From: Lachnospiraceae bacterium
GTDB lineage: Bacteria > Bacillota > Clostridia > Lachnospirales > Lachnospiraceae
Assembly (NCBI GenBank): GCA_017476305.1
Contig: JAFVAA010000947.1
Location: 1 to 12,678 of the forward strand
Reading direction: 5' to 3'
Length of the DNA: 12,678 nt
Shown piece by piece: positions 7,108 to 12,678 of the stretch. Below the pieces are notes generated by a model. The model was not told where the DNA came from. It saw only the letters and a list, made by a program, of their open reading frames with translations, and made no database searches. Position numbers and translations under genes: made by a program. The first letter of the stretch is position 1. The number at the start of each line of letters is the position of its first letter.

Positions 7108-7727
7108 CTCTGTCCCTCCTCCAGATACTGCAGCAGATAATAAGGATTCAAGCTCTTTTCCTCACCATCTGTCTGCCTGTAAATCCCAAAATGTAAATGC
7201 ACAATGAATTTCCCCTTTGTTCCCTCTTTTCCATAACCGGTATTCCCCATCCTGCCGATTACGTCCCCTGCCTTTACCTTGCTTCCCTCTTTCAATCCCT
7301 TTTGATAAGATGCTAAATGTGCATAATAATAGTAAAATCCGCTTTCACTCCGAATGCCGACACGGTATCCGCCAAGCTCCAGCCATCCGATTTTTTCCAC
7401 GAATCCGTCTGCCACGGAACACACCCGGTAGGTATCATCCTTCTCTTTCTTTGGAATAATATCAATCCCCTCATGCTTTCTGGGCCCTCCATAGCTTCTC
7501 TCCCCGCCATAGCCATTTTCAAACTCCATTTCACTTTTTTCTCTGACCGGAAAACACTTCATCTCACGGGAAAGCCGCTTTACCTCCTCCATACGGCAAT
7601 CGTCATTCATGTTTTCAAATAAATAACTCTCCTTCCATAAAGAGGCCTCCTCTCCCACAAAAACACGGGCGAAAAGGAGGATGCAAAGCAGTACGATAAC
7701 TATTTTTCGAAAATGTTTTAATGTCAT
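7077..7727 (-). CDS. Membrane-anchored M23 (LytM-type) metallopeptidase
   Basis: M23 enzymes are zinc endopeptidases that cut peptidoglycan cross-bridges or stems; some members are inactive regulators. This 216-residue protein has a short basic N-terminus and one hydrophobic segment at about 9-24 (IVIVLLCILLFARVFV) that acts as an uncleaved anchor or a signal peptide. A linker of about 45 residues follows, then the M23 domain. All zinc and catalytic positions are visible: the H-x-x-x-D pair H85 and D89 in KHEGIDI, H137 in YYAHLASY, and H177-x-H179 in VHLHFGI. An active enzyme is therefore expected outside the membrane. The start at 7725-7727 has a modest AGGA 8 nt upstream. Its 3' end overlaps the alarmone synthetase gene by 31 nt. 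It stops at TAG. The 156-nt gap upstream, after proC, should hold its promoter, but I could not identify one. Confidence 0.92.
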   Translation of the reverse strand: MTLKHFRKIVIVLLCILLFARVFVGEEASLWKESYLFENMNDDCRMEEVKRLSREMKCFPVREKSEMEFENGYGGERSYGGPRKHEGIDIIPKKEKDDTYRVCSVADGFVEKIGWLELGGYRVGIRSESGFYYYYAHLASYQKGLKEGSKVKAGDVIGRMGNTGYGKEGTKGKFIVHLHFGIYRQTDGEEKSLNPYYLLQYLEEGQRWRYSFGERY

Positions 7728-7883
7728 AGCTTTTCCTGGTCTTTGGTTACGCTTTCCACATATCAGATATGCATCGCTGTAACAGCTTTTTCCTCTATAT
7801 CTATGACATTTCCCTTCATTTCATGCTAAAAAAATCCCGCCCGGACATTCCTGTCCTATAGGAAACCGATCTTTAGATGCTTT
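7728..7883. other. Intergenic region between proC and the M23 peptidase gene with small dyads
   Basis: This 156-nt gap holds a possible proC terminator (separate entry) and two short perfect dyads: CATATC-A-GATATG at 7759-7771 and GCTGT-A-ACAGC at 7776-7786. They lie 32-59 nt upstream of the M23 start codon and could be operator half-sites or part of the 5' untranslated region. No -35/-10 pair convinced me, so the promoter for the peptidase-to-recU cluster is unresolved; read-through from proC is possible. Confidence 0.4.
7828..7856 (-). terminator. Possible intrinsic terminator after proC (weak)
   Basis: On the minus strand GGACA-GGAA-TGTCC forms a 5-bp hairpin, followed by GGGCGGGA and then seven T residues (7828-7834). 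The GC-rich spacer between stem and T-run is not classical. An overlapping palindrome, TCCTATAGGA, offers an alternative fold. Termination here is plausible but not established. Confidence 0.3.
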
Positions 7884-8675
7884 TTATAAATTTCTGGATT
7901 TTTCTGCACATGCGTGCATAGCCTCCATCAGCGCACTCCGGAATCCCTTTTCCTCTAAAAGCTTCACCGCATCTATCGTCGTCCCTGCGGGAGAACAAAC
8001 CATGTCCTTTAACTCTGCCGGATGCTTTCCTGTCTCCAGAACCATCTTCGCACTTCCAAGCACTGACTGTGCTGCAAACTGATATGCCTGTGCTCTCGGC
8101 ATCCCCTCTGCCACGGCTGCATCTGCCATCGCCTCGATCATGATAAAAACATACGCCGGTGAGCTTCCGCTCACTGCAACTACGGCATCCATCAGATTTT
8201 CCGTGATGACCTCTGCCTTTCCAAAGCTGTTTAAAATCTCTAAAACGGTCGTAAGCTCTGCCGCATCCACATTTTCATTCGGACAGACCGCTGTAATTCC
8301 CTCGCCGACTAACGCAGGTGTATTTGGCATGGTACGAATGATTTTCTTCTCTGCCCCAAGCATTTCCTGAAGCCATTGAAGCGTCCTGCCTGCCACGATA
8401 GATACAATGACCTGGTCCTCCCCAAGCTCCTCTTTGATACTGCGGATCGCTCCTTCACAAAAAGCAGGTTTGACCGCCAGAAAAACAATATCTGCTCCTG
8501 CCGCCTCTTTATTCTCTGTAGTTGTCCGAATTCCAAATTTCTTCTGTACCTTTTCTGCCGTCTCTGCCAGCGCATCAGAGGCTGTAATCTCCTCTGCAGG
8601 TACCAGTCCCGCCTTTAAAACTCCGCCAATGATTGCCTGTGCCATATTTCCGGCTCCAATAAATCCTAGTCGCAT
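7884..8675 (-). CDS. proC: Pyrroline-5-carboxylate reductase
   Basis: ProC carries out the last step of proline synthesis, the NAD(P)H-dependent reduction of 1-pyrroline-5-carboxylate. The 263 residues show the Rossmann nucleotide motif GFIGAGNMAQAI at 4-15, VFLAVKP at 64-70, MPNTPALVGEG at 116-126, and the substrate-binding and dimer region SGSSPAYVF at 169-177. The family signature KDMVCSPAGTTIDAV spans 223-237. Length and motifs are normal. The ATG at 8673-8675 has AGGAGG 5-6 nt upstream. Ninety-seven nucleotides separate it from the end of the broken ASKHA gene, and an extended -10 promoter overlaps that gene's 3' end, so proC is probably transcribed independently. No other proline genes are in the window. 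Confidence 0.96.
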   Translation of the reverse strand: MRLGFIGAGNMAQAIIGGVLKAGLVPAEEITASDALAETAEKVQKKFGIRTTTENKEAAGADIVFLAVKPAFCEGAIRSIKEELGEDQVIVSIVAGRTLQWLQEMLGAEKKIIRTMPNTPALVGEGITAVCPNENVDAAELTTVLEILNSFGKAEVITENLMDAVVAVSGSSPAYVFIMIEAMADAAVAEGMPRAQAYQFAAQSVLGSAKMVLETGKHPAELKDMVCSPAGTTIDAVKLLEEKGFRSALMEAMHACAEKSRNL

Positions 8676-8761
8676 GTTTGCCTCCTGACTGTTTTTTCTT
8701 TTCCTTCGCCATCCCCCCGGAACGGTTCATAAAATACTTTTACGCTAAAAATCCACCTTTT

Positions 8762-8790
8762 ATTATAGCACACTTTATAAAAATATGCTA
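8762..8790 (-). promoter_or_regulatory. Extended -10 promoter for proC
   Basis: TGCTATAAT gives a perfect -10 at 8762-8767 with the extended -10 TG. The -35 position (17-bp spacer, TAGCAT at 8785-8790) is a poor match, which is acceptable for an extended -10 promoter. It overlaps the last codons of the ASKHA pseudogene and leaves about 80 nt of untranslated leader before the proC start. Confidence 0.5.
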
Positions 8791-10184
8791 TCCATTCCCA
8801 CAGATTTCATAAAAAACGGCAGAAACTCCTTTTCCTCTGCCAGCTCCAAATGATCGACTTCTTCTGCCATCCTTTCCCACTCCTCCCTAAGCTCCCGCCG
8901 CTTCAAAAGGGAAATCGCACCATCCAGTGCCGCATTTCCTGCAAGTATCACCTTTTCCTTTGCCACCCTCGGGATCAGCCCCAGCCGCATGGCATTTTCC
9001 AGACGGATACTGCTCCCCAAAACACCCGTTAGGATCAGACCATCTAAGTCGTCCGGCTTCAATCCGTTTTCATGAAGCAGCACGGAAACCGCCGCACCAA
9101 TCGCTCCTTTTGCCAATTGAAGCGTTCTGATATCCTTTTGCGTCAAAAAAAGCTTCTTTTCTCCTCCATAAAGTAAAAAAGACCTTTCTCCAAAGTCATC
9201 CTCCATCATATGATCCGACCATTTCTGCAAAGAACCTCTGCCTTTCGTATCTTCTCCGGAAAGCAGATACCCATCCTCTGTGATAAGTCCTGCTTTCCTC
9301 AGCTCAGCCAAAAGATCGATCAGACCGGAGCCACAGATTCCACGGATTTCTTTTCCTGGAATATATTCTAAAATAATATTGCCGGTATGTGCTGCCAGCT
9401 TAACTCCTGAAATCACCCCCGGTCCTGCCAGCCTTCCACCCGAAACACCTCTGCCTTCAAATGCCGGTCCTGCTGCTGCAGAACAGCACCACAGCTTTCC
9501 ATATTTGTTCAAAAGGATCTCTGCATTCGTTCCCAGATCAATGGCAAGCAGTACTTTCTCCTCCTGCTTCAGCTTTGTCCCGCAAAAGACAGAAAGGGCA
9601 TCTCCCCCGACATGCGCTGCGATTCCCGACAGCACAAAAAAATGTGCCTCCTTATATTCCAGACACCCAATTTCTTCTCCTGGCACAGACCGGTTTCCCC
9701 GATAGGCCATTCGAAAAGGGGCCCCTTTCAGCCCTTCCACGCTCTCCCCTAAAAACTAATGGGACATGGTGGTATTTCCCACAATGATAAACTCCGTCTT
9801 CCCCCGAATCGCAGCCTCTACAGCAGAAATGCCGGCAGATTCCAAGATTTCTTTTGCTAAAGCTTCGATCTGGGCTACGATCATTTGCTGCAGTTCTTTT
9901 CGTTTCCCGGAAACTGCATGCATAATTCGCATCATTACATCCCTGCCCAATCCGGTCTGTGCATTTAAAGCTGATTTTTTCCCGATGCAGACTACGTCCT
10001 CTGCTCCTTTATAAAATGCAAACCCGGCAATCACTACCGTCGTCGTTCCTAGATCCACGGCAAAGCCGATCCTGGAAATTTTTTCAGGGGAAAACCCGGG
10101 TGCATCGGCCAGTTTCCATCATGCTCCGGCATTTTTTAAAAATGCCTCTTTTTCCACCCCTTTTTTTTCCCGAAGAATAACCAT
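8775..10184 (-). pseudogene. RACo-like ASKHA ATPase (DUF4445), interrupted by in-frame TGA and TAG
   Basis: RACo proteins use ATP to drive reductive reactivation of corrinoid methyltransferase proteins. One reading frame runs 470 codons from ATG 10182-10184 (GGAGG 6 nt upstream) to TAA at 8775-8777, with TGA at codon 22 (10119-10121) and TAG at codon 143 (9756-9758). Otherwise it is intact. The ATPase motifs span both stops: VDLGTTTVV (codons 43-51) and GNTTMSH before the TAG. After it come APFRM, the phosphate motif AIDLGTNAEI, CSAAAGPAFEG, the adenosine motif GICGSGLIDLL, LTGVLGSSIRLENAMRLGLIP and AGNAALDGA. The TAG replaces a residue I expect to be Leu; TTG to TAG is one change. The N-terminal 2Fe-2S domain of classical RACo is absent. 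The strong rny terminator sits directly upstream and no promoter was seen. This is most likely a recently inactivated gene. Two-part translation is possible, since GGGGAG precedes a GTG at 9738-9740. Confidence 0.85.
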
Positions 10185-10195
10185 AAAAATCCTCC

Positions 10196-10222
10196 AAAAA
10201 AGGAGCCGTATCATACGACTCC
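10196..10222 (-). terminator. Intrinsic terminator of rny
   Basis: GGAGTCGTA pairs with TACGGCTCC (9 bp with one T-G wobble) across a TGA loop and is followed by six T residues. It begins 27 nt after the rny stop codon. The T-run ends directly against the GGAGG ribosome binding site of the downstream ASKHA gene. Confidence 0.92.
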
Positions 10223-10249
10223 TTTCGCTCATGTTATAGATCATTGTGA

Positions 10250-11812
10250 TTATTTTGCATAATCAGTCACTCTGGATTCACGAATTACATTAACCTTAAT
10301 CTGACCAGGGTATTTTAACTCTTCTTCAATACGTTTTGATATGTCTCTGGCCATCAATACCATATCATCATCTGTCACCTTATCAGGCACGACCATGACA
10401 CGCACTTCCCTGCCCGCCTGAATGGCAAATGATTTTTCAACCCCTCTAAAGCTATTGGAAATATCTTCTAACTGTTTCAATCTGTTTGTATATGTTTCTA
10501 ATGTCTCTCTACGTGCCCCCGGACGTGCGGCAGAAATCGTATCAGCCGCCTGTACGAGGCAGGCAATTAAAGTCTGTGGTTCTACATCTCCATGATGTGC
10601 TTCCACTGCATTGACAACTACATCCGACTCCTTGTATTTACGACAAAGATCTGCGCCTATCTGTACATGCGTTCCTTCCATCTCCTGGTCAACGGATTTA
10701 CCTATATCATGCAGTAATCCGGCTCTCTTTGCAGTACGTACATCGACACCGATCTCCCCTGCGAGCAGACCAACAAGATGTGCGACCTCTACCGAATGCT
10801 TTAAAGCATTCTGTCCATAGCTGGTCCTGAACTTCATCCTTCCCAATAAACGAATCAGTTCCGGATGAATTCCATGGACACCAACCTCCAGTGTAGCAGC
10901 TTCGCCTTCTTCACGAATCATAGACTCCACTTCCTTCTGAGCCTTTTCCACCATCTCTTCAATTCTTGCCGGATGAATTCTTCCGTCTACAATCAGCTTT
11001 TCAAGAGCGATTCTCGCAATCTCCCTCCTGACACCATCAAAACCAGATAATACAACCGCCTCCGGTGTATCATCAATGATCAGATTCACACCTGTCATCG
11101 TTTCAAGAGTGCGGATATTGCGCCCCTCCCGACCAATAATCCTGCCTTTCATTTCATCATTCGGCAGCTGGACCACAGAAATCGTAGTTTCCGCTACATG
11201 ATCTGCTGCACACCGCTGAATCGCAGTCACCACATAATCCTTTGCACGCTTGTCCGCTTCCTCTTTTGCCTTTTTGTCTAATGTTTTCACCAAAACCGCA
11301 GTTTCATGTTTTACATCATCTTCCACAGATTTTAAAAGATATTCCTTTGCTTGCTCGGTTGTTAATCCAGAAATCTTCTCAAGCTCCTTTAAATGACTAT
11401 TCTTTGCATCTGCCAACTCTTTCTTTAACTTATCAAGATCAGCATCCTTCGCATTTAATTTTGCTTCCTTTCTTTCTAACATTTCCGATTTCTTATCCAG
11501 AGCTTCCTCCTTTGCCAATACCCGCTTTTCGTACCGCTGGAGCTCTGCCCGTCTTTCCTTTGATTCACGCTCAATTTCATTCTTATTTTTGAGCGCCTCC
11601 TCCTTTGCTTCGAGCAGTGCTTCACGTTTCTTTGTCTCAGCAGTCTTCAAGGCATCATCAATAATCCCTCTCGCCTTTTCCTCTGCATCTCCAAGCTTTG
11701 CTTCCTCATTCTCCTTATACTTCTGAACGGAAACATTCTTAGTAATGAACCACGTTACGACACAAGCAAGCACAACCACAATGGCAACAATTCCATATTC
11801 GAACCAAGCCAT
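10250..11812 (-). CDS. rny: Ribonuclease Y
   Basis: RNase Y is the membrane-anchored endoribonuclease that starts mRNA decay in many Firmicutes. The 520-residue protein has the standard architecture. A single N-terminal membrane segment lies at about 5-24 and a long charged coiled coil at about 35-200. The KH RNA-binding domain follows, with [17 protein letters not shown] at 221-237, then the HD phosphohydrolase domain with H339 (KHSVEVAHL) and the metal-binding HDIGK at 368-372, plus AVEAHHGDV at 402-410. The C-terminal domain ends [14 protein letters not shown], typical of the family. Length is normal. The ATG at 11810-11812 is set by family length, although its Shine-Dalgarno is 12 nt away and lies in a small hairpin. 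The gene has its own promoter and terminator, so it appears monocistronic. Confidence 0.97.
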   Translation of the reverse strand: MAWFEYGIVAIVVVLACVVTWFITKNVSVQKYKENEEAKLGDAEEKARGIIDDALKTAETKKREALLEAKEEALKNKNEIERESKERRAELQRYEKRVLAKEEALDKKSEMLERKEAKLNAKDADLDKLKKELADAKNSHLKELEKISGLTTEQAKEYLLKSVEDDVKHETAVLVKTLDKKAKEEADKRAKDYVVTAIQRCAADHVAETTISVVQLPNDEMKGRIIGREGRNIRTLETMTGVNLIIDDTPEAVVLSGFDGVRREIARIALEKLIVDGRIHPARIEEMVEKAQKEVESMIREEGEAATLEVGVHGIHPELIRLLGRMKFRTSYGQNALKHSVEVAHLVGLLAGEIGVDVRTAKRAGLLHDIGKSVDQEMEGTHVQIGADLCRKYKESDVVVNAVEAHHGDVEPQTLIACLVQAADTISAARPGARRETLETYTNRLKQLEDISNSFRGVEKSFAIQAGREVRVMVVPDKVTDDDMVLMARDISKRIEEELKYPGQIKVNVIRESRVTDYAK

Positions 11813-11817
11813 TGAAC

Positions 11818-11830
11818 AGGAGCACCTCCT
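11818..11830 (-). promoter_or_regulatory. RBS-occluding hairpin upstream of rny
   Basis: The Shine-Dalgarno AAGGAGG sits in the sequence AGGAG-GTG-CTCCT, a perfect 5-bp stem with a 3-nt loop, ending 5 nt before the ATG. Folding would pair most of the ribosome binding site and also explain the unusually long 12-nt spacing from GGAGG to the start codon. Confidence 0.6.
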
Positions 11831-11864
11831 TATAAATATTCATTGTAAATTACACAACAATACA

Positions 11865-11893
11865 ATTTTATACTTTCTTAAGAAATCTGTCAA
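11865..11893 (-). promoter_or_regulatory. Sigma-A type promoter of rny
   Basis: A perfect -35 TTGACA at 11888-11893 is followed by a 17-bp spacer and TAAAAT at 11865-11870. TATAAA two bases upstream is an alternative with a 15-bp spacer. The predicted start is near 11858, giving a 5' untranslated region of about 46 nt. The spacer contains the perfect 12-bp palindrome TTTCTTAAGAAA at 11874-11885, placed where an operator would be. Confidence 0.8.
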
Positions 11894-11917
11894 GTGATTT
11901 GAAAAAATGTTATGGTT

Positions 11918-11965
11918 ACGATTCGGTTACAGTTTACACGCATGCGTGAACCGTAACCGAATCGT
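11918..11965. repeat. Large inverted repeat (13-bp arms plus inner palindrome) between recX and rny
   Basis: On the plus strand the arms ACGATTCGGTTAC (11918-11930) and GTAACCGAATCGT (11953-11965) are perfect complements. Inside lies the perfect 12-bp palindrome CACGCATGCGTG (11937-11948), with GTT/AAC also able to pair. The result is an almost continuous 48-nt stem-loop. Read from recX, the T-run (11902-11907) comes 10 nt after the stem, so it is not a classical intrinsic terminator. It could be a dispersed palindromic repeat, a protein-binding dyad or a processing site. Confidence 0.85.
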
Positions 11966-11990
11966 GTATCTTTGTAAAATTCAGAAATCC

Positions 11991-12443
11991 TCACTGCATG
12001 GCATCCAGTTCCCGAAAAATATCCGCTGTCTGAAAGCCCTTACGGTATAAGCCCATCGCAATTTTTTGCCGTTCCTTCTCTGACAGCTCCGAAGGGGCTT
12101 TATCAGACAAACGTTTTTTTATCTCCCGCCGGATCGCAGAAGAATCATCTGCCTGAGCCTCCTCGAATGCAATCTCTATATACTCCTCCGGAATATGCTT
12201 ATTTACCAAATCCTGCCGGATCCTCCGGATGCTCCTGCGCTCACGGTAAGCTTCGACAAATCTCGTCGCAAACCTCAGATCGTCGATATAATGGAAACTG
12301 CGTACATACTCTACCGCATCTTCGACCTCCTCCGTATCAAAGCCCGCCACGCTGAGCCTGTCACGAAGCTCCCACTCGGTACGGTCACGGTGGTTCAGTA
12401 AAGACATCGCTTTTTTTCGACATGCTAAATTTTCATTTTCCAT
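11991..12443 (-). CDS. recX: Regulatory protein RecX
   Basis: RecX binds RecA filaments and limits their extension, modulating recombination and the SOS response. The 150-residue protein is built of RecX three-helix repeats. Characteristic segments are KKAMSLLNHRDRTEWELRDRL (10-30), with the R-x-x-x-EL pattern of repeat 1, then YIDDLRFATRFVEAYRERRSIRRIRQDLVNKHIPEEYIE (52-90) for repeat 2, and QKIAMGLYRKGFQTADIFREL (125-145) for repeat 3. The ATG at 12441-12443 lies 3 nt after the recA stop codon, so the two genes are co-transcribed and coupled; this adjacency also supports both calls. Its Shine-Dalgarno is a modest GGAGAG inside the recA end. The gene stops at TGA, after which comes the large dyad rather than a standard terminator. 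Confidence 0.94.
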   Translation of the reverse strand: MENENLACRKKAMSLLNHRDRTEWELRDRLSVAGFDTEEVEDAVEYVRSFHYIDDLRFATRFVEAYRERRSIRRIRQDLVNKHIPEEYIEIAFEEAQADDSSAIRREIKKRLSDKAPSELSEKERQKIAMGLYRKGFQTADIFRELDAMQ

Positions 12444-12446
12444 AGG

Positions 12447-12678
12447 CTATTTACTCTCCACAGTATCCTCAGCCGCCACAGAAGCCGACTTTCTTCCCCT
12501 GCCTGTCTTCTTCTCAGGCTCTGCAGCAGGAGCTGCATCAGCTGCCTGCTCCGTCTTTCCCTTTTGTGCCTCATCCACCGGCGTTCCACTCTCCGGCATC
12601 TCGCCCTCCTGCGCCTCGTCCTCCGGCTTTTCAAAGACCTTTTTACGGATTTTTTCTTCAATCTCCTTCAGGACATCC
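12447..12678 (-). CDS. recA: RecA recombinase, C-terminal tail (gene continues beyond the window)
   Basis: RecA forms the strand-exchange filament and the SOS co-protease. Only the last 76 codons are visible, in the frame read GAT GTC CTG AAG from 12677. DVLKEIEEKIRKKVFEK matches the usual end of the RecA C-terminal domain, where an EIE-x-K-I/V-R-x-K helix precedes a variable tail. A tail of about 58 residues follows, rich in Glu, Ala, Pro and Lys, with a basic patch KKTGRGRKS. It ends VESK and a TAG stop at 12447-12449. The assignment rests on this helix and on recX starting 3 nt downstream, because the ATPase core is outside the window. The tail is longer and less purely acidic than that of E. 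coli RecA. Confidence 0.85.
   Translation of the reverse strand, partial: DVLKEIEEKIRKKVFEKPEDEAQEGEMPESGTPVDEAQKGKTEQAADAAPAAEPEKKTGRGRKSASVAAEDTVESK

Noticed and set aside
9756..9758. TAG in the RACo-like gene read as pyrrolysine
   Set aside because: Although corrinoid methyltransferases can use pyrrolysine, the position is usually Leu in this ATPase family as I recall it, no Pyl genes are in view, and several window genes end in TAG.
9280..9787. Plus-strand frames of 108-141 codons opposite the ASKHA gene
   Set aside because: They are antisense shadows; the minus-strand frame contains all ASKHA motifs.
12425..12661. Arg-rich 78-codon minus-strand frame at the window end
   Set aside because: It is recA read in the wrong frame; the correct frame gives a RecA-like helix and ends 3 nt before recX.
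1..12678. CRISPR array, tRNA/rRNA genes, insertion sequence or prophage
   Set aside because: No spaced direct repeats, transposase or integrase motifs, cloverleaf or rRNA-like segments were seen on either strand.

Overview
All protein genes in this window lie on the minus strand, so gene order below runs from high to low coordinates. The gene families (RecX, RNase Y, a class II GalT, RecU, a small alarmone synthetase, a leucine T-box), strong GGAGG ribosome binding sites and sigma-A type promoters point to a Clostridia-class Firmicute. Gene order and protein style resemble the Lachnospiraceae. That placement is inference from protein character, not from a marker gene. No tRNA, rRNA, insertion sequence, prophage or CRISPR array was seen.

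Layout: (1) 12678-11991, the 3' end of recA and recX, genome repair. (2) 11990-10250, a strong 48-bp dyad, a promoter with a palindrome in its spacer, an RBS enclosed in a small hairpin, then rny (RNase Y) closed by a clear intrinsic terminator. (3) 10184-8775, a RACo-like ASKHA/DUF4445 ATPase gene that stays in one frame for 470 codons but contains an in-frame TGA and an in-frame TAG. It is probably a recent pseudogene. (4) 8675-4122, proC, then a tightly packed cluster of an M23 peptidase, a (p)ppGpp synthetase overlapping it by 31 nt, a two-TM protein of unknown function, an RluA-family pseudouridine synthase and recU. (5) 4113-1, an extended -10 promoter, a leucine T-box riboswitch (specifier CTC, terminator), then leuA-galT-murB with 13- and 28-nt gaps, so leucine-tRNA charging should also influence galactose and peptidoglycan genes by read-through.

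Most of this is ordinary chromosomal housekeeping; I found no new multi-gene system. The best leads are the premature stops. The RACo-like gene has two. leuA has a strong Shine-Dalgarno and ATG followed by MKG-TAG, in frame with the real protein, so LeuA must start or restart at an ATG 36 nt downstream that has no RBS. Five other genes or gene ends in the window use TAG as their normal stop, which argues against TAG reassignment. Secondary leads are the dyads placed inside two promoter spacers, the occluded rny RBS, the large unexplained dyad upstream of rny, and an extra ~37-residue segment in MurB.
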